Shown: positions 47,351 through 57,142, numbered from the stretch's first letter. The stretch is 64,000 nucleotides of DNA from Dietzia psychralcaliphila (GCF_003096095.1 NZ_CP015453.1:930001-994000), one strand, 5' to 3'. Numbers and translations are program-made. The notes: generated by a model from the sequence alone, not told the origin.

Positions 47351-48121
47351 CTAGTGCGTGACCTCGTCGTCGTCGTTGGTCGGGACACGGACCCGCACCG
47401 CCGCCGCCACCGGTGTGCCGACCGGCACCACACGTCCGTCCAGGGCCACGGTGATGATCCCCAGCTCGACCTGTCGGGAGACCACCTCGACCGGCGAGTC
47501 GGGCCGCAGGCCGATCTCGGCCAGGTGCCGCAGGACGGAGTTGTCCCGGTCGGACACCCGCGTGACGACGCCGGTTCCGCCCTCGGGAACGCGGTCCAGG
47601 GGAACGTCGGCGAGCTGGTCCAGGCGCCCGTCGCGGGTGGGGATGGGATCGCCGTGCGGGTCGCGGCGCGGGTGGTCGAGGAAGCCGTCCAGGGCGTCGA
47701 CGAACCGGTCGGAGACCACGTGCTCCAGGGCATCGGCCTCGGCGTGGACCTCGTCCCACGGATACTCGAGACAACGGGCGAGGAACGTCTCGAGGATCCG
47801 GTGACGGCGGACCATCGCCACAGCGAACGACTGCCCGGTCTCGGTGAGCTCGACGGGAGCATAGGGGCGGTGCTGCGCCAGCCCCATGGCGGCGAGCTTG
47901 CGGACGCCCTCGGTGACGGAGGAGGGGGAGGCGCCGAGGCGGTCGGCCAGCGCGCCCGGGGTGACGGGCTCGCCACCGGCACCCAGGTGGTGGGCGGCCA
48001 TGAGATAGGCCTGGATGGTCGGGGAGAGATCGGCGAGGCCTCGGGGGGTATCAGCGCGGGGTGTATCGGCGCGGGGTGAATCAGCGCGGGGTGAATCAGC
48101 GCGGGGCGGGTCGACGCTCAT
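47351..48121 (-). CDS. mntR: DtxR/MntR-family manganese-dependent regulator
   Basis: A 256-residue metalloregulator. It has an N-terminal winged helix (about 35-95), a dimerisation/metal domain (about 96-160) and a C-terminal SH3-like FeoA domain (about 170-245). Likely metal ligands are the His in RRHRILETF and DALEHVVSD. At the position of DtxR Cys102 this protein has Asp (EADALEH), as expected for Mn-selective MntR rather than iron-sensing DtxR/IdeR. Its start overlaps the stop of the permease gene, making it the last gene of the operon it probably represses. The first 25 residues are Pro-Arg-Ala-Asp repeats not found in typical MntR. Confidence 0.87.
   Translation of the reverse strand: MSVDPPRADSPRADSPRADTPRADTPRGLADLSPTIQAYLMAAHHLGAGGEPVTPGALADRLGASPSSVTEGVRKLAAMGLAQHRPYAPVELTETGQSFAVAMVRRHRILETFLARCLEYPWDEVHAEADALEHVVSDRFVDALDGFLDHPRRDPHGDPIPTRDGRLDQLADVPLDRVPEGGTGVVTRVSDRDNSVLRHLAEIGLRPDSPVEVVSRQVELGIITVALDGRVVPVGTPVAAAVRVRVPTNDDDEVTH
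48049..48108 (-). repeat. Four 15-bp repeats in the mntR 5' end, just after the permease stop
   Basis: Units 48049, 48064, 48079 and 48094 are near-identical (TATCAGCGCGGGGTG type). On the minus strand they encode Pro-Arg-Ala-Asp-Ser/Thr. They start about ten bases past the stop of the upstream overlapping gene. Confidence 0.85.
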
Positions 48122-48987
48122 GCCGCCATCATCCCCGATCGCCGTGCCCGGGCGCCCGCCGCGGCCCGCGGGATCACGCCGCGCCGGGGGGCGAACAGCT
48201 GCGCCGCGGTGAAGATGACGGCCTGCGCGAGGACCACCACCGGACCCGGGGGGAGGTCGGCGTAGTAGCCGGCGTACAGGCCTGTGACGCCACCGACCAG
48301 GGCGACGACGACGGCGAGGATCATCGTCCCCCGCATGGTGTCGGCTACCAGTTGGGCGGTCGCGCCGGGGATGATGAGCGTGGCCACCACCAGGATCACG
48401 CCCACCGACTGGACTCCCGCCACGGTCGCGGTGGCGAGGGTGGCGAGCAGCAGTCCGGTCAGCGCTCGCGTCCTCAGCCCCATGGTGTGGGCGTGCAGCC
48501 GGTCGAAGGCCAGCATGATCAGGTCGCGGCGGAAGACCAACAGCACGATCACCGTGAACGCCGAGACCGCCAGCACCTGGACGAGGTCGGAGTCGCGCAC
48601 CCCGAGAACGCTGCCGAACAGGATCGAGTGCAGGTCCTGTTGGCTGGGGAACCGGGCGATGAGGACCAGGCCGAGCGAGAACAGTGCGGTGAACACGATG
48701 CCCATGGCCGCGTCCTCCCGCACCGTCCCGCTCTCTCGGACCGCGCCGATCAGCGTCACCGCGACCAGGGCGGCGACGAGAGCACCGACCGCGAACGGGA
48801 TGCCGATCAGGGCGGCGATCACCACACCGGGCAGGACGGCGTGGGAGACGGCGTCACCCATGAGAGACCAACCCATGTGGACCAGCCAGCAGCTCAGCAA
48901 TGCGCCGGCCACACCAGAGGCGGCCACCACGAGCAGGGCACGCCGCATGAACTCGTAGCTCATGGGTTCGACGAGCAGGTCGATCAC
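48118..48987 (-). CDS. mntB: Metal ABC transporter permease
   Basis: A 289-residue ABC-3 family permease with eight or nine membrane helices. Family motifs are visible: SLMGDAVSHAVLPGVVIA (helix 2 region) and SVGVILVVATLIIPGATA. It forms the membrane channel for Mn2+ or Zn2+ uptake. It overlaps the ATPase stop and the mntR start by ATGA on both sides. Manganese rather than zinc is inferred from the regulator; a zinc role (ZnuB) cannot be excluded. Confidence 0.9.
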   Translation of the reverse strand: MIDLLVEPMSYEFMRRALLVVAASGVAGALLSCWLVHMGWSLMGDAVSHAVLPGVVIAALIGIPFAVGALVAALVAVTLIGAVRESGTVREDAAMGIVFTALFSLGLVLIARFPSQQDLHSILFGSVLGVRDSDLVQVLAVSAFTVIVLLVFRRDLIMLAFDRLHAHTMGLRTRALTGLLLATLATATVAGVQSVGVILVVATLIIPGATAQLVADTMRGTMILAVVVALVGGVTGLYAGYYADLPPGPVVVLAQAVIFTAAQLFAPRRGVIPRAAAGARARRSGMMAA

Positions 48988-49793
48988 GACAGGACTCCCA
49001 GGGTGGCCGCGCGGCCGGTGGTGGGGTCGGGGTCACCGGGCAGGCGCGCCCCGAGCAGGGTGGACAGGATCTGTGGGGTGGTGGTCTCGGCCACGGGGCC
49101 GTGCGCCACCAGCCGGCCGTTGAGCAGGGCGACAGAGTCCGCGAGCCGTTCGACCGTGGCCAGGTGGTGCGTGGAGACCAGCGCGGTCCGCCCCGAGGCG
49201 GTGAGGTCGCGCAGCACGTCGATGTAGACCTCCTCGCTGCCGGCGTCCATGCCACTGAACGGTTCGTCGAGCAGCAGCAGCTCGGCCTCCTGGGCCAGGC
49301 AGCGGGCCAGCAGGACCCGGCGGCGTTGCCCGCCCGAGAGCTCGCCGATGCGCCGTCCCGAGATCGCGGACAGCCCGACCCGCTCCAGGGCGTCGTCGAC
49401 GGCCAGACGGTCGGTGGCGGACGGGCGGCGCCACGGTCCGGTGAAGCGGCGGCGGCCCTGCATGACCACCTCACCCGCGGTGACCGGGAAGCGCTCGTCG
49501 AGTCCGTCCGACTGGGGGACCGCCGCCACCCGGCCGGTGCGCAGCGCGCGGCGCACCGGGGAGCCGAGGAGGCGCACCGAGCCGGCGGTCGGGGTGACCA
49601 GCCCGAGCAGTGACTGCAGCAGGGTGGACTTCCCGGACCCGTTGGGGCCGAGGAGAACGGTGATCTCCCCGGTCGGCACGGACAGGGACACCGAGTCGAG
49701 GGCGCGGATCTGGCCGCGGTCGACGGTGAGGTCGGTGACGACGACGGCGGGGGGTCCGGTGTGCGCGGAGAAGGGCAGTGGCCGGTCGGTCAT
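48984..49793 (-). CDS. mntC: Metal ABC transporter ATP-binding protein
   Basis: A 269-residue ABC ATPase. Walker A is GPNGSGKST near residues 49-57, the Q-loop lies in VPQSDGLDERFP, the signature is ELSGGQRRRV, Walker B is LLLLDEPFSGMD, and the H-loop is VSTHHL. It energises metal uptake with the permease and the binding lipoprotein. ATG 49793 overlaps the previous stop by ATGA; the longer open frame into the binding-protein gene is rejected. Confidence 0.93.
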   Translation of the reverse strand: MTDRPLPFSAHTGPPAVVVTDLTVDRGQIRALDSVSLSVPTGEITVLLGPNGSGKSTLLQSLLGLVTPTAGSVRLLGSPVRRALRTGRVAAVPQSDGLDERFPVTAGEVVMQGRRRFTGPWRRPSATDRLAVDDALERVGLSAISGRRIGELSGGQRRRVLLARCLAQEAELLLLDEPFSGMDAGSEEVYIDVLRDLTASGRTALVSTHHLATVERLADSVALLNGRLVAHGPVAETTTPQILSTLLGARLPGDPDPTTGRAATLGVLS

Positions 49794-50788
49794 GACGTCA
49801 GCTCCCGGGTGATGATCTCGAGGTCGTGGTCGAGCAGATCGAGGTAGGTGGGCACCGGACCGCTGGGGGCGGAGAGGGAGTCGACGTACAGCAGCCCGGC
49901 GACCCTGCTGCCGGTCTCGGACGCGACCTGCTGCATCGCCGCATCGGAGACCGTCGACTCGCAGAAGACGGCGGGGATCTCGCGATCGCGCACCTCGTCG
50001 ATCAGGGCGGTGACCTGACGCGGGAGCCCCTGGGACTCGCTGTTGACCGGCCACAGGTAGAGCTCCTCCAGGCCCAGGTCGCGGGCCAGGTAGGAGAACG
50101 CGCCCTCGCACGTGACCAGGACGCGGCGCTCCTCCGGGACCTCCGCGACGGCCGCACGGGCACGGGAGGCCAGGTCGTCGAGTTCGGCCACGTAGGTCTC
50201 GGCGCGGTCGAGGTACTCGTCGGCGCCGTCCGGGTCGAGGTCGGCCAGAGCGAGCGCGATCGTCCGGATGTATCTCGTTCCCTCGTCGGGCGACATCCAC
50301 GCGTGGGGGTTGGGCCGGCCGGTGTAGTTGCCGGAGCGCACAGGTAGGGGGTCGACCCCCTCGGAGGTAACAACGTGTCGTGCGTCGGTCCCGTCGATGA
50401 AGCGCAGCAGCCAATCGTCCATGCCGAGGCCGTTGCTCACCACCAGGTCCGCGCCCTCGACGCGCTTGAGGTCATCGACCGACGGTTCGTACTGGTGCAC
50501 GTCCGCGCCGGGGGTCGTGACCGACTCCACGCGCACGCGGTCCCCACCGACCCGTCGCGCCATGTCCGCGAGGATGGTGAAGGTCGTGGCCACCACGACC
50601 CTGTCGCCGGCCTCCTGGTCGGCGAACCGGGGCCGGTCGTCCACGGCAGCCGCACCCGTGAGTCCGGTGGTGCACGCGGCCGTCACGATCGCCGTCGCGA
50701 GGGTCACGACGATCGCGGTCACGGGGGCGACGGACCTTCGGCGCCCGCCCCGGGGATTGCGGCCGCCGACCGGATGAGATTTCGGCAT
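49790..50788 (-). CDS. mntA: Metal ABC transporter substrate-binding lipoprotein
   Basis: A 332-residue cluster A-I binding protein. A signal peptide with probable lipidated Cys39 (TAAC) is followed by metal ligands: His in VHQYEPS, His in [10 protein letters not shown], Glu in FCEST and Asp in LYVDSLS. This His-His-Glu-Asp set is the manganese/zinc site of PsaA/MntA-like proteins. There is no long His-rich loop of the ZnuA type, which favours manganese. It is the first gene of a four-gene operon with ATGA overlaps throughout. A palindromic operator covers the start codon. Confidence 0.9.
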   Translation of the reverse strand: MPKSHPVGGRNPRGGRRRSVAPVTAIVVTLATAIVTAACTTGLTGAAAVDDRPRFADQEAGDRVVVATTFTILADMARRVGGDRVRVESVTTPGADVHQYEPSVDDLKRVEGADLVVSNGLGMDDWLLRFIDGTDARHVVTSEGVDPLPVRSGNYTGRPNPHAWMSPDEGTRYIRTIALALADLDPDGADEYLDRAETYVAELDDLASRARAAVAEVPEERRVLVTCEGAFSYLARDLGLEELYLWPVNSESQGLPRQVTALIDEVRDREIPAVFCESTVSDAAMQQVASETGSRVAGLLYVDSLSAPSGPVPTYLDLLDHDLEIITRELTS

Positions 50789-50800
50789 ACCGAAATATTA
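50779..50800 (-). promoter_or_regulatory. Operator and -10 element of the mntA operon
   Basis: A perfect inverted repeat ATTTCGG-CATA-CCGAAAT (50779-50796) overlaps the mntA start codon. On the minus strand TAATAT (50795-50800) ends six bases before the ATG, giving a leaderless promoter with the palindrome across the start site. The local AT-richness is unlike the surroundings. Most likely the site where MntR represses with manganese. Confidence 0.7.
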
Positions 50801-50802
50801 AG

Positions 50803-51294
50803 TCAAGATGTCGGAATTTCCATACCGCCTGGGTAGCCCTGCTGTCTCCAGGCCTCGTAGACCGCCACGGCTGCGGCGTTGGACAGGTTCATCGAGCGAC
50901 GGCCGGCCAACATGGGGATGCGCACCGTCGCCGTCACACGCTCGTCGGCCAGCACGTCCTCGGCCAGGCCGGTGGGCTCGGGGCCGAACAGCAGGACGTC
51001 ACCGGGGGAGAACCTCACCTCGGGCAGGGAGAGGTCGGCCCGTACGGTGAACGCCCACACCCGCGCCGGGAGCAGTCGCGCGTACGCGGCCTCCAGGTCC
51101 TCGTGGACCTCCACGTGCGCCAGATCGTGATAGTCGAGCCCTGCCCGCCGCAGCTGCGGTTCGGTCAGGTCGAATCCCAGTGGCCCGGCCAGATGGAGCT
51201 CGCACCCCGCGCCCGCGGCCAACCGGATCGCGTTGCCGGTGTTGGGCGGGATGCGGGGACGGTCGAACAACACACGCACGCCGGCTCCGGTCAT
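50803..51294 (-). CDS. trmL: tRNA (cytidine/uridine-34 2'-O)-methyltransferase TrmL-like
   Basis: SPOUT-family methyltransferase, about 163 residues. Conserved blocks are [16 protein letters not shown] near the start, [14 protein letters not shown] and [26 protein letters not shown] (the knotted SAM-binding C-terminus). TrmL methylates the wobble ribose of tRNA-Leu isoacceptors. I chose ATG 51294 because RVLFDRPR follows directly; ATG 51303 adds three residues. The gene ends 15 bases before mntA, so the mntA promoter lies at its 3' end. Confidence 0.88.
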   Translation of the reverse strand: MTGAGVRVLFDRPRIPPNTGNAIRLAAGAGCELHLAGPLGFDLTEPQLRRAGLDYHDLAHVEVHEDLEAAYARLLPARVWAFTVRADLSLPEVRFSPGDVLLFGPEPTGLAEDVLADERVTATVRIPMLAGRRSMNLSNAAAVAVYEAWRQQGYPGGMEIPTS

Positions 51295-51341
51295 GGCGGC
51301 CATTCTCGCAGTGCGCTGGCGACGTGGCCGCTCCGGAGTGG

Positions 51342-51347
51342 GATACT
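51342..51347 (+). promoter_or_regulatory. -10 element for leaderless folD
   Basis: GATACT, close to TATACT, ends seven bases before the GTG at 51355. Confidence 0.45.
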
Positions 51348-51354
51348 GGCGCCC

Positions 51355-52212
51355 GTGACCGCTATCAAGCTGGACGGAAAGCTCACCCGCGACGAGATCG
51401 TCGCCGACCTCACCGACCGGGTCGCCGCGTTACGCGACAAGGGCATCACCCCGGGACTGGGGACGGTCCTGGTGGGCGACGACCCGGGCAGCCACTCCTA
51501 CGTCAAGATGAAGCACCGCGACTGCGAGCAGGTCGGCATCGCCTCCATCCGTCGTGACCTGCCCGCCGAGACCGATCAGGCCGAACTCGAGGCCGTGATC
51601 GACGAGCTCAACGCCGACCCCGCGTGCACCGGGTACATCGTTCAGTTGCCCCTGCCGAAGCACCTCGACGAGAACGCGATCCTCGAGCGCATCGACCCGG
51701 CCAAGGACGCGGACGGGTTGCATCCCGTCAACCTCGGCAAGCTGGTCCTCAACGCGACTGCCCCGCTGCCGTGCACCCCCAATGGCGCCATCCACCTCCT
51801 GCGGCGATTCGGTGTCGACCTCGACGGCGCGCACGTGGTGGTGATCGGCCGCGGGGTGACCGTGGGGCGGCCGATCGGGCTGATGCTCACCCGCCGCAGC
51901 GAGAACTCGACCGTCACCCTGTGCCACACCGGCACGCGTGACCTGGCCGCCGAGACGCGGCGTGCCGACGTGATCGTGGCCGCCGCGGGCGTCGCCCACA
52001 TGCTCACCCCGGACATGGTCAAGCCGGGCGCCGCGATCCTCGACGTGGGGGTCTCCCGGCTCGACGGGAAGCTCGCGGGGGACGTCCATCCCGACGTCTG
52101 GGACGTCGCGGGCGCGGTGTCCCCGAACCCGGGCGGGGTCGGTCCGCTCACGCGGGCGTTCCTGCTGGCCAACGTGGTCGAGCGGTGCGAGCGACTCGCG
52201 GCCGACACCTGA
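51355..52212 (+). CDS. folD: Bifunctional methylenetetrahydrofolate dehydrogenase/cyclohydrolase FolD
   Basis: Interconverts 5,10-methylene-, methenyl- and 10-formyl-tetrahydrofolate, supplying one-carbon units for purines and methionine. The 285-residue protein has the catalytic Lys segment [11 protein letters not shown] near residue 50, the signature [12 protein letters not shown], and [14 protein letters not shown] (NADP site). C-terminal ANVVERCER is typical. GTG 51355 is leaderless; the upstream open frame is in the antisense of trmL and rejected. DUF3017 follows after seven bases, as in mycobacteria. Confidence 0.95.
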   Translation: MTAIKLDGKLTRDEIVADLTDRVAALRDKGITPGLGTVLVGDDPGSHSYVKMKHRDCEQVGIASIRRDLPAETDQAELEAVIDELNADPACTGYIVQLPLPKHLDENAILERIDPAKDADGLHPVNLGKLVLNATAPLPCTPNGAIHLLRRFGVDLDGAHVVVIGRGVTVGRPIGLMLTRRSENSTVTLCHTGTRDLAAETRRADVIVAAAGVAHMLTPDMVKPGAAILDVGVSRLDGKLAGDVHPDVWDVAGAVSPNPGGVGPLTRAFLLANVVERCERLAADT

Positions 52213-52219
52213 GGCCGAT

Positions 52220-52567
52220 ATGACCCACCCCGCCCCCGACCGGCCCCGGCCGACCGACGCCCGGCCGCGACGCACCAGGCCCGCACGGCTGCGGTGGTCG
52301 CAGATCCGGGCCCAGTGGCCGCTCGCGCTGGTGCTCGCCGGGTTGGCGGTGGCGCTGGGGTTCGTGATGTTCGAGCGGTGGCGCCGCGGGGCGTTCCTGC
52401 TGGGGCTCATGGCCCTGGCCGCCGGGGTCCTGCGGGGCGTGGTTCCGGACGAGCGCGCACGGCTCCTCGGCGTGCGGAGCAAGGGCTTCGACGTGGCCTT
52501 CTACGTGGCGATCGGCGCGGTCGTCCTGTGGCTCGCGACGTCCATCGACTCCCTCGGGACGGGCTGA
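52220..52567 (+). CDS. DUF3017 membrane protein
   Basis: A 115-residue protein with a basic Arg/Pro-rich N-terminus (about 1-30) and three hydrophobic segments (about 34-49, 57-73, 92-107). The position directly behind folD and the size match DUF3017 (M. tuberculosis Rv3355c). Function unknown. The stop codon lies in a repeat CTCGGGACGGGCTGA that recurs 60 bases downstream. Confidence 0.78.
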   Translation: MTHPAPDRPRPTDARPRRTRPARLRWSQIRAQWPLALVLAGLAVALGFVMFERWRRGAFLLGLMALAAGVLRGVVPDERARLLGVRSKGFDVAFYVAIGAVVLWLATSIDSLGTG

Positions 52568-52627
52568 GCGCGAGGGGCTGAACGCGACGGGCTGTGCTCG
52601 GGACGAGAAGAGCTCGGGACGGGCTGA
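52553..52627 (+). repeat. 15-bp direct repeat with stop codon, and degenerate copies between
   Basis: CTCGGGACGGGCTGA occurs at 52553-52567, where TGA ends DUF3017, and exactly again at 52613-52627. Partial copies of GGGGCTGA and GACGGGCTG lie between. The gap holds no gene. Confidence 0.8.
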
Positions 52628-52649
52628 TGACGGCCAGTCGCGCGCCGGA

Positions 52650-53087
52650 CTAGTTCAGTCGCAGCGGCACGCCCTCGCGGACGTGCTCGCGGACGCCGCT
52701 CGATGCGAGCAGCACGCCCATCGCCACCAGTGCGCACAGGGAGAGCACGCTACCCAGCACCGAGATGAACGTGACGCTGTCCACCACCATCCGGGCGATC
52801 GAGCTCATGACCAGTAGCGCCACCGCCACCCCGATGACGACGCGGGCCGCTCGGTGGGCGCGCCAGAGCAACACCGCGCCGGCGATCAGCAGCAGCCCCA
52901 GCACGAGTGACGACACGGCGGTGACCGCCATCGGGCCGTAATCGGTGGTCTCGTCGCCTCCGCTGGCGGTGGCGGTGAGTCCCAGCAGCGTGGCGAAGCC
53001 GATGGACACACCGATGATGCCGAGCCCCACTGCCAGTCCCGTCAGGCCGAGGGCAGCGGGCCGGGGGGTGTGGTCGTGGTCCGTCAT
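52650..53087 (-). CDS. Membrane protein of unknown function (four helices)
   Basis: A 145-residue protein with four hydrophobic segments (about 13-37, 52-73, 81-100, 107-127) and short charged ends. Its ATG overlaps the metX stop by ATGA (53084-53087), so it is cotranscribed and coupled with metX. No family recognised; a small transporter-like or structural membrane protein is possible. Confidence 0.7.
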   Translation of the reverse strand: MTDHDHTPRPAALGLTGLAVGLGIIGVSIGFATLLGLTATASGGDETTDYGPMAVTAVSSLVLGLLLIAGAVLLWRAHRAARVVIGVAVALLVMSSIARMVVDSVTFISVLGSVLSLCALVAMGVLLASSGVREHVREGVPLRLN

Positions 53088-54253
53088 GCGTGTCCTCGTG
53101 TTCGGTCAGGGGAGCCCTGCGCGGCGAGTTCCATGGTCCTGACGAGCATGGGGCCCACCACGTCGGACTCGGTGAGGAATCCATCGTGGCCGGCCGGGCT
53201 GTCGATCACCACGAGTGGATCGGCGCCGGGGAGGAGCTCGGCGAGTTCCTCCTGTTGACGCAGGGGGTAGAGGCGGTCGGTGGTCACACCACCGATCACG
53301 CACGGGACGGGACACGAGCGCAGCGCCTGCTCGACCCCGCCGCGGTCCAGACCGACGTCGTGGCGGTTGAGCGCGTCGGTGAGCAGGACGTAGGTGCAGG
53401 CGTCGAAGCGTGAGACCAGCTTGCCGGCCTGGTGGTCGAGGTAGGACTGCACGGCGAACCGCCCCGACATCGACAGGTCTTCGCCCCGTGGGTCCTCCCC
53501 GGGCTGCGGTCGGTTGGCGAAGCGCTCGTCCAGTTCCAGCTCGCCCCGGTAGGACAGGTGCGCGATGCGCCGGGCGATTCCCAGACCGGCGACGGGGGTG
53601 CGACCCGTGCCGTGGTACCCCCCCTGCTGCCAGTGCGGGTCGGAGGTGACGGCCATGATCTGCGCCGTCTGGACGCCGATCTGGTCGGCGGAGGCGCGAG
53701 CCCCGACCGCCAGTACACAGCCCGCCCGGACGCGTTCCGGGTAGGTGACCATCCATTCGAGCGTCCTGGCCCCGCCCATGGAGCCGCCGATCACCGCCGC
53801 CCAACTCCCGATCCCCAGCAGGTCGGCCAGTACCCGCTCGGCCTCGACCATGTCGCGGACGGACACGGCGGGGAAGCGGGCGCCCCAGTAGTGGCCGTCG
53901 GGATGGAGTGAACTGGGGCCCGTCGAACCGCGGCATCCTCCGAGCACGTTGACGGACAGGACGCAGTAGCGGTCGGTGTCCAGCGGCAGTCCGGGTCCGA
54001 CGAGTCCGTTCCACCATCCGGGTGTCGGGTGCAGCGAGTCGACGGAGCCGACGACATGCGAGTCGCCGGTGAGGGCGTGCTCGACCAGGACGATGTTGGA
54101 CAGATCCTCCGCGAGCCGTCCCCACCGCTGCACCGCGAGGGTCACCCCCGGGAGTACGACACCCGTGACCAGCGTGAGGTCGCCGATGGCGACGCGGCCG
54201 AGGGTGCCGTCGCCCGGGGGCAACAGCGCGAGTGGATCGGTGGGGCGGATCAT
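53084..54253 (-). CDS. metX: Homoserine O-acetyltransferase
   Basis: Transfers acetyl from acetyl-CoA to homoserine, activating it for methionine synthesis. The 389-residue alpha/beta-hydrolase-fold protein contains the nucleophile Ser in [24 protein letters not shown] near the substrate entrance, and the catalytic His in [11 protein letters not shown], with Asp upstream. It lies 11 bases downstream of metY in the same operon, so the SAM-IV-type riboswitch before metY probably controls it as well. The start is taken at ATG 54253. Confidence 0.95.
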   Translation of the reverse strand: MIRPTDPLALLPPGDGTLGRVAIGDLTLVTGVVLPGVTLAVQRWGRLAEDLSNIVLVEHALTGDSHVVGSVDSLHPTPGWWNGLVGPGLPLDTDRYCVLSVNVLGGCRGSTGPSSLHPDGHYWGARFPAVSVRDMVEAERVLADLLGIGSWAAVIGGSMGGARTLEWMVTYPERVRAGCVLAVGARASADQIGVQTAQIMAVTSDPHWQQGGYHGTGRTPVAGLGIARRIAHLSYRGELELDERFANRPQPGEDPRGEDLSMSGRFAVQSYLDHQAGKLVSRFDACTYVLLTDALNRHDVGLDRGGVEQALRSCPVPCVIGGVTTDRLYPLRQQEELAELLPGADPLVVIDSPAGHDGFLTESDVVGPMLVRTMELAAQGSPDRTRGHA

Positions 54254-54264
54254 GCGGTCGGGCG

Positions 54265-55599
54265 TCAGGAGAGCGCGGCGAAACCGAGCTCGAGGTCGCC
54301 GATGATGTCATCGACGGCCTCGATGCCCACCGACAGGCGGATGGTCGCGATGGTGACCCCCGCGATCGCGTTGGCCTCGGGGGTGCCCTGTGAGTGGGTG
54401 GTGGTGGCCGGGTGGCACACCAGCGAGCGGACGTCACCGATGTTGACCAGGCACGAGTGCAACTTGAGCGCGTCGATGAACTTCCAGGACTGCGCCTTGA
54501 CGTCCTCCTCGGAGGCGCCCTGCGGCACCGCGAGGTCGAACGTGACGATCGCGCCGGCACCCTTGGGCGACAACTTCTTCTGCAGCCCGTTGTAGGGCGA
54601 GGAGGTCAGGCCGGCGTACTGGACGGCTGCCACGTCCTCGCGCGCCTCGAGCCACTCGGCGACCCGCTGCGCGTTGGACACGTGGCGCTCGATCCGCAGG
54701 CTCAGCGTGTCGATGCCCTGGACCAGTGTCCAGGCGTTGAACGGGGACGCGGCCGCACCGGTGTCGCGAAGGAGCGTCACGCGGGCCTTGAGCGCCAGCG
54801 CGGGCGCTCCGAGATCGGCGTAGACGAGGCCGTGGTACGCGGGGTCAGGGGTGGTGAAGGACGGGAACACATCCTCACCGTCGCGCTGCACGCGCCAGTC
54901 GAACTTTCCGCCGTCGACCAGGACGCCACCGAGGGAGGCTCCGTGGCCGCCGAGGTACTTGGTGGCCGAGGAGACCACGACGTCCGCGCCCAGCTCCAGC
55001 GGGCGGATGAGGTACGGGGTGGCCACCGTGTTGTCGATGACGAGCGGAACCTGGTTGTTGTGCGCGACCTCGGCGATGGCCGGGATGTCCAGGATGTCGT
55101 TCAGCGGATTCGAGATGGACTCGCCGTAGAACAGCTTCGTGTTCGGTCGCACCGCTGCCTGCCAGGAGGCGGGGTCGTCCGGGTTCTCCACGAACGTGGT
55201 CTCGATGCCGTACTTGGGCAGCGTGTGCCGGAGCAGGGTGTCGGTACCGCCGTAGAGGCGGGGGGAGGCCACCACGTGGCCGCCCGACTGGGCGATCGCC
55301 TGGATGGCGGCGGTCTCGGCGGCCTGGCCGGACGCGAACAGCAGACCGGCGACGCCACCCTCGAGCGAGGCGATGCGATCCTCCGCCGCGGCGACCGTCG
55401 GGTTGGTGATCCGGGTGTAGATCGGACCCATCTCGGCGAGCGCGAACCGGTCCGCAGCCTGCTTGGCGTCCGCGAAGACGTAGGAGGTGGTCTGGTAGAT
55501 CGGCAGATTGCGAGCTCCGGTGTCGGAGTCGACGGGCTGCCCCGCGTGGATCTGACGGGTCTCGAAGGCCCAGTCGGGATTGCTGTTGTCGTACGTCAT
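54265..55599 (-). CDS. metY: O-acetylhomoserine sulfhydrylase / aminocarboxypropyltransferase
   Basis: PLP enzyme of the Cys/Met family that makes homocysteine from O-acetylhomoserine and sulfide. The 444-residue protein contains YTRITNPT, the PLP-Lys in [17 protein letters not shown] and [17 protein letters not shown]. The length of about 440 and the [20 protein letters not shown] start are typical of MetY rather than MetB. ATG 55599 is preceded by AGGAGGGG, itself partly paired in the hairpin GGGGC-TCC-GCCCC. First gene of the metY-metX-membrane protein operon. Confidence 0.94.
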   Translation of the reverse strand: MTYDNSNPDWAFETRQIHAGQPVDSDTGARNLPIYQTTSYVFADAKQAADRFALAEMGPIYTRITNPTVAAAEDRIASLEGGVAGLLFASGQAAETAAIQAIAQSGGHVVASPRLYGGTDTLLRHTLPKYGIETTFVENPDDPASWQAAVRPNTKLFYGESISNPLNDILDIPAIAEVAHNNQVPLVIDNTVATPYLIRPLELGADVVVSSATKYLGGHGASLGGVLVDGGKFDWRVQRDGEDVFPSFTTPDPAYHGLVYADLGAPALALKARVTLLRDTGAAASPFNAWTLVQGIDTLSLRIERHVSNAQRVAEWLEAREDVAAVQYAGLTSSPYNGLQKKLSPKGAGAIVTFDLAVPQGASEEDVKAQSWKFIDALKLHSCLVNIGDVRSLVCHPATTTHSQGTPEANAIAGVTIATIRLSVGIEAVDDIIGDLELGFAALS

Positions 55600-55656
55600 A
55601 GGGGCGGAGCCCCTCCTCTCGTCAGAAGGGTCCGGCCGCTTGACGACAGCGGACCC
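55600..55656 (-). promoter_or_regulatory. Expression platform between the riboswitch and metY
   Basis: Two hairpins on the minus strand: GGGTCCGCT with AGCGG-CCGGACCC (55628-55656), and GGGGC-TCC-GCCCC (55600-55613). The second sits beside the start codon and can hide part of the Shine-Dalgarno GGAGGGG. This favours translational control. Confidence 0.5.
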
Positions 55657-55679
55657 GCGCTTGCCTGTCACCCGGGTGG

Positions 55680-55776
55680 GTGGTGGCCAGGTCGTCTCCC
55701 GGGGCACCCCACCGCGGTGGAGGGTTGCCGTCCAACGAGCCGGGGCTTGTCGCTGGAACTCATGACCTGGGGAGAG
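55680..55776 (-). ncRNA. SAM-IV-type riboswitch upstream of metY
   Basis: On the minus strand P1 pairs CCAGGTC (55770-55764) with GACCTGG (55693-55687). Between them come the conserved SAM-I/IV core pieces: TCATGAG, a CCAGCGA...TCGTTGG arm, ACGGCAACCCTCC, and CGCGGTGGGGTGCCCCGG before the 3' side. This is the SAM-IV order, common in actinomycetes before sulfur genes. High S-adenosylmethionine would lower metY/metX expression. TAGGCT (55780-55785) is its likely -10. Confidence 0.87.
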
Positions 55777-55851
55777 GTTAGCCTAAGCCGCTCGGCGGCG
55801 GCAACGAGGGGTAACGGGATCGAGCGGCCCCTGACGGACCGGACGGGTCCG

Positions 55852-55857
55852 TAAGAT
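55852..55857 (+). promoter_or_regulatory. Likely -10 element for icd
   Basis: TAAGAT lies about 67 bases before the ATG at 55925. The leader carries GAAAGAGGG as ribosome binding site. Confidence 0.45.
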
Positions 55858-55924
55858 GAGGCGTACGTCACAATGTTCGCCGACAACGCCGGCCCCAGCA
55901 GGGCGAGCGGAGAAAGAGGGCCCG

Positions 55925-57142
55925 ATGTCGAAGATCAAGGTCGAGGGGACGGTCGTCGAACTCGACGGCGACGAGATGACCCGCATCATCTGGAAGTTCA
56001 TCAAGGACGAGTTGATCCATCCCTACCTGGATGTGGATCTCGAGTACTACGACCTCGGCATCGAGAACCGTGACGCCTCGGACGACCAGGTCACCGTGGA
56101 TTCCGCCAACGCCATCAAGAAGCACGGCGTGGGCGTCAAGTGCGCCACCATCACTCCCGACGAGGCTCGCATGGAGGAGTTCGGACTGAAGCGGATGTAC
56201 CGCTCGCCGAACGGCACCATCCGCAACATTCTCGGCGGGACGATCTTCCGCGCACCGATCATCATCTCCAACGTCCCCCGCCTGGTGCCGGGCTGGACCA
56301 AGCCGATCATCGTGGGCCGCCACGCCTTCGGCGACCAGTACCGCGCCACCGACTTCAAGGCTCCCGGCGCCGGCAAGGTCACCATCACGTTCACGCCGGC
56401 CGACGGTTCCGAGCCGATCGAGCACGAGATCGTCGAGATGCCGGAAGACGGCGGCGTGGTCATGGGCATGTACAACTTCACCAAGTCGATCGAGGACTTC
56501 GCACGCGCCTCGTTCAACTACGGGCTGCAGCACGACTACCCGGTGTACCTGTCCACCAAGAACACCATTCTCAAGGCCTACGACGGCGCCTTCAAGGACA
56601 TCTTCCAGGACGTCTTCGACCGCGAGTTCAAGGCCGAGTTCGATGCCGCCGACCTGACCTATGAGCACCGCCTCATCGACGACATGGTCGCCTCCGCGCT
56701 CAAGTGGGAGGGCGGGTATGTCTGGGCCTGTAAGAACTACGACGGCGACGTGCAGTCCGACACGGTGGCCCAGGGCTTCGGTTCGCTGGGCCTCATGACC
56801 TCCGTCCTGCTCACCCCGGACGGTAAGACCTGCGAGGCCGAGGCCGCCCACGGAACCGTCACGCGCCACTTCCGGCAGCATCAGCAGGGCAAACCCACCT
56901 CCACCAATCCGATCGCCTCGATCTTCGCCTGGACCCGTGGGCTCGAGCACCGGGGCACGTTGGACAACACCCCAGAGGTCATCGAGTTCGCGCACCAGCT
57001 CGAGGACGTCGTCATCACGACCGTCGAGGGTGGCCAGATGACGAAGGATCTGGCCCTCCTCGTCGGGGAGGACCAGGACTACCTCACCACGGAGGACTTC
57101 CTGGCGGCACTGGACGAGAACCTGAAGCGCGCTCGCGCCTGA
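55925..57142 (+). CDS. icd: NADP-dependent isocitrate dehydrogenase
   Basis: TCA-cycle enzyme that converts isocitrate to 2-oxoglutarate with NADP+. The 405-residue protein belongs to the eukaryote-like homodimeric class: [23 protein letters not shown], substrate-binding [13 protein letters not shown] near residue 96, and [14 protein letters not shown] (NADP specificity). ATG 55925 has a ribosome binding site; the longer open frame is rejected. The stop codon lies in an imperfect 21-base duplication, followed by a terminator-like hairpin. Confidence 0.95.
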   Translation: MSKIKVEGTVVELDGDEMTRIIWKFIKDELIHPYLDVDLEYYDLGIENRDASDDQVTVDSANAIKKHGVGVKCATITPDEARMEEFGLKRMYRSPNGTIRNILGGTIFRAPIIISNVPRLVPGWTKPIIVGRHAFGDQYRATDFKAPGAGKVTITFTPADGSEPIEHEIVEMPEDGGVVMGMYNFTKSIEDFARASFNYGLQHDYPVYLSTKNTILKAYDGAFKDIFQDVFDREFKAEFDAADLTYEHRLIDDMVASALKWEGGYVWACKNYDGDVQSDTVAQGFGSLGLMTSVLLTPDGKTCEAEAAHGTVTRHFRQHQQGKPTSTNPIASIFAWTRGLEHRGTLDNTPEVIEFAHQLEDVVITTVEGGQMTKDLALLVGEDQDYLTTEDFLAALDENLKRARA

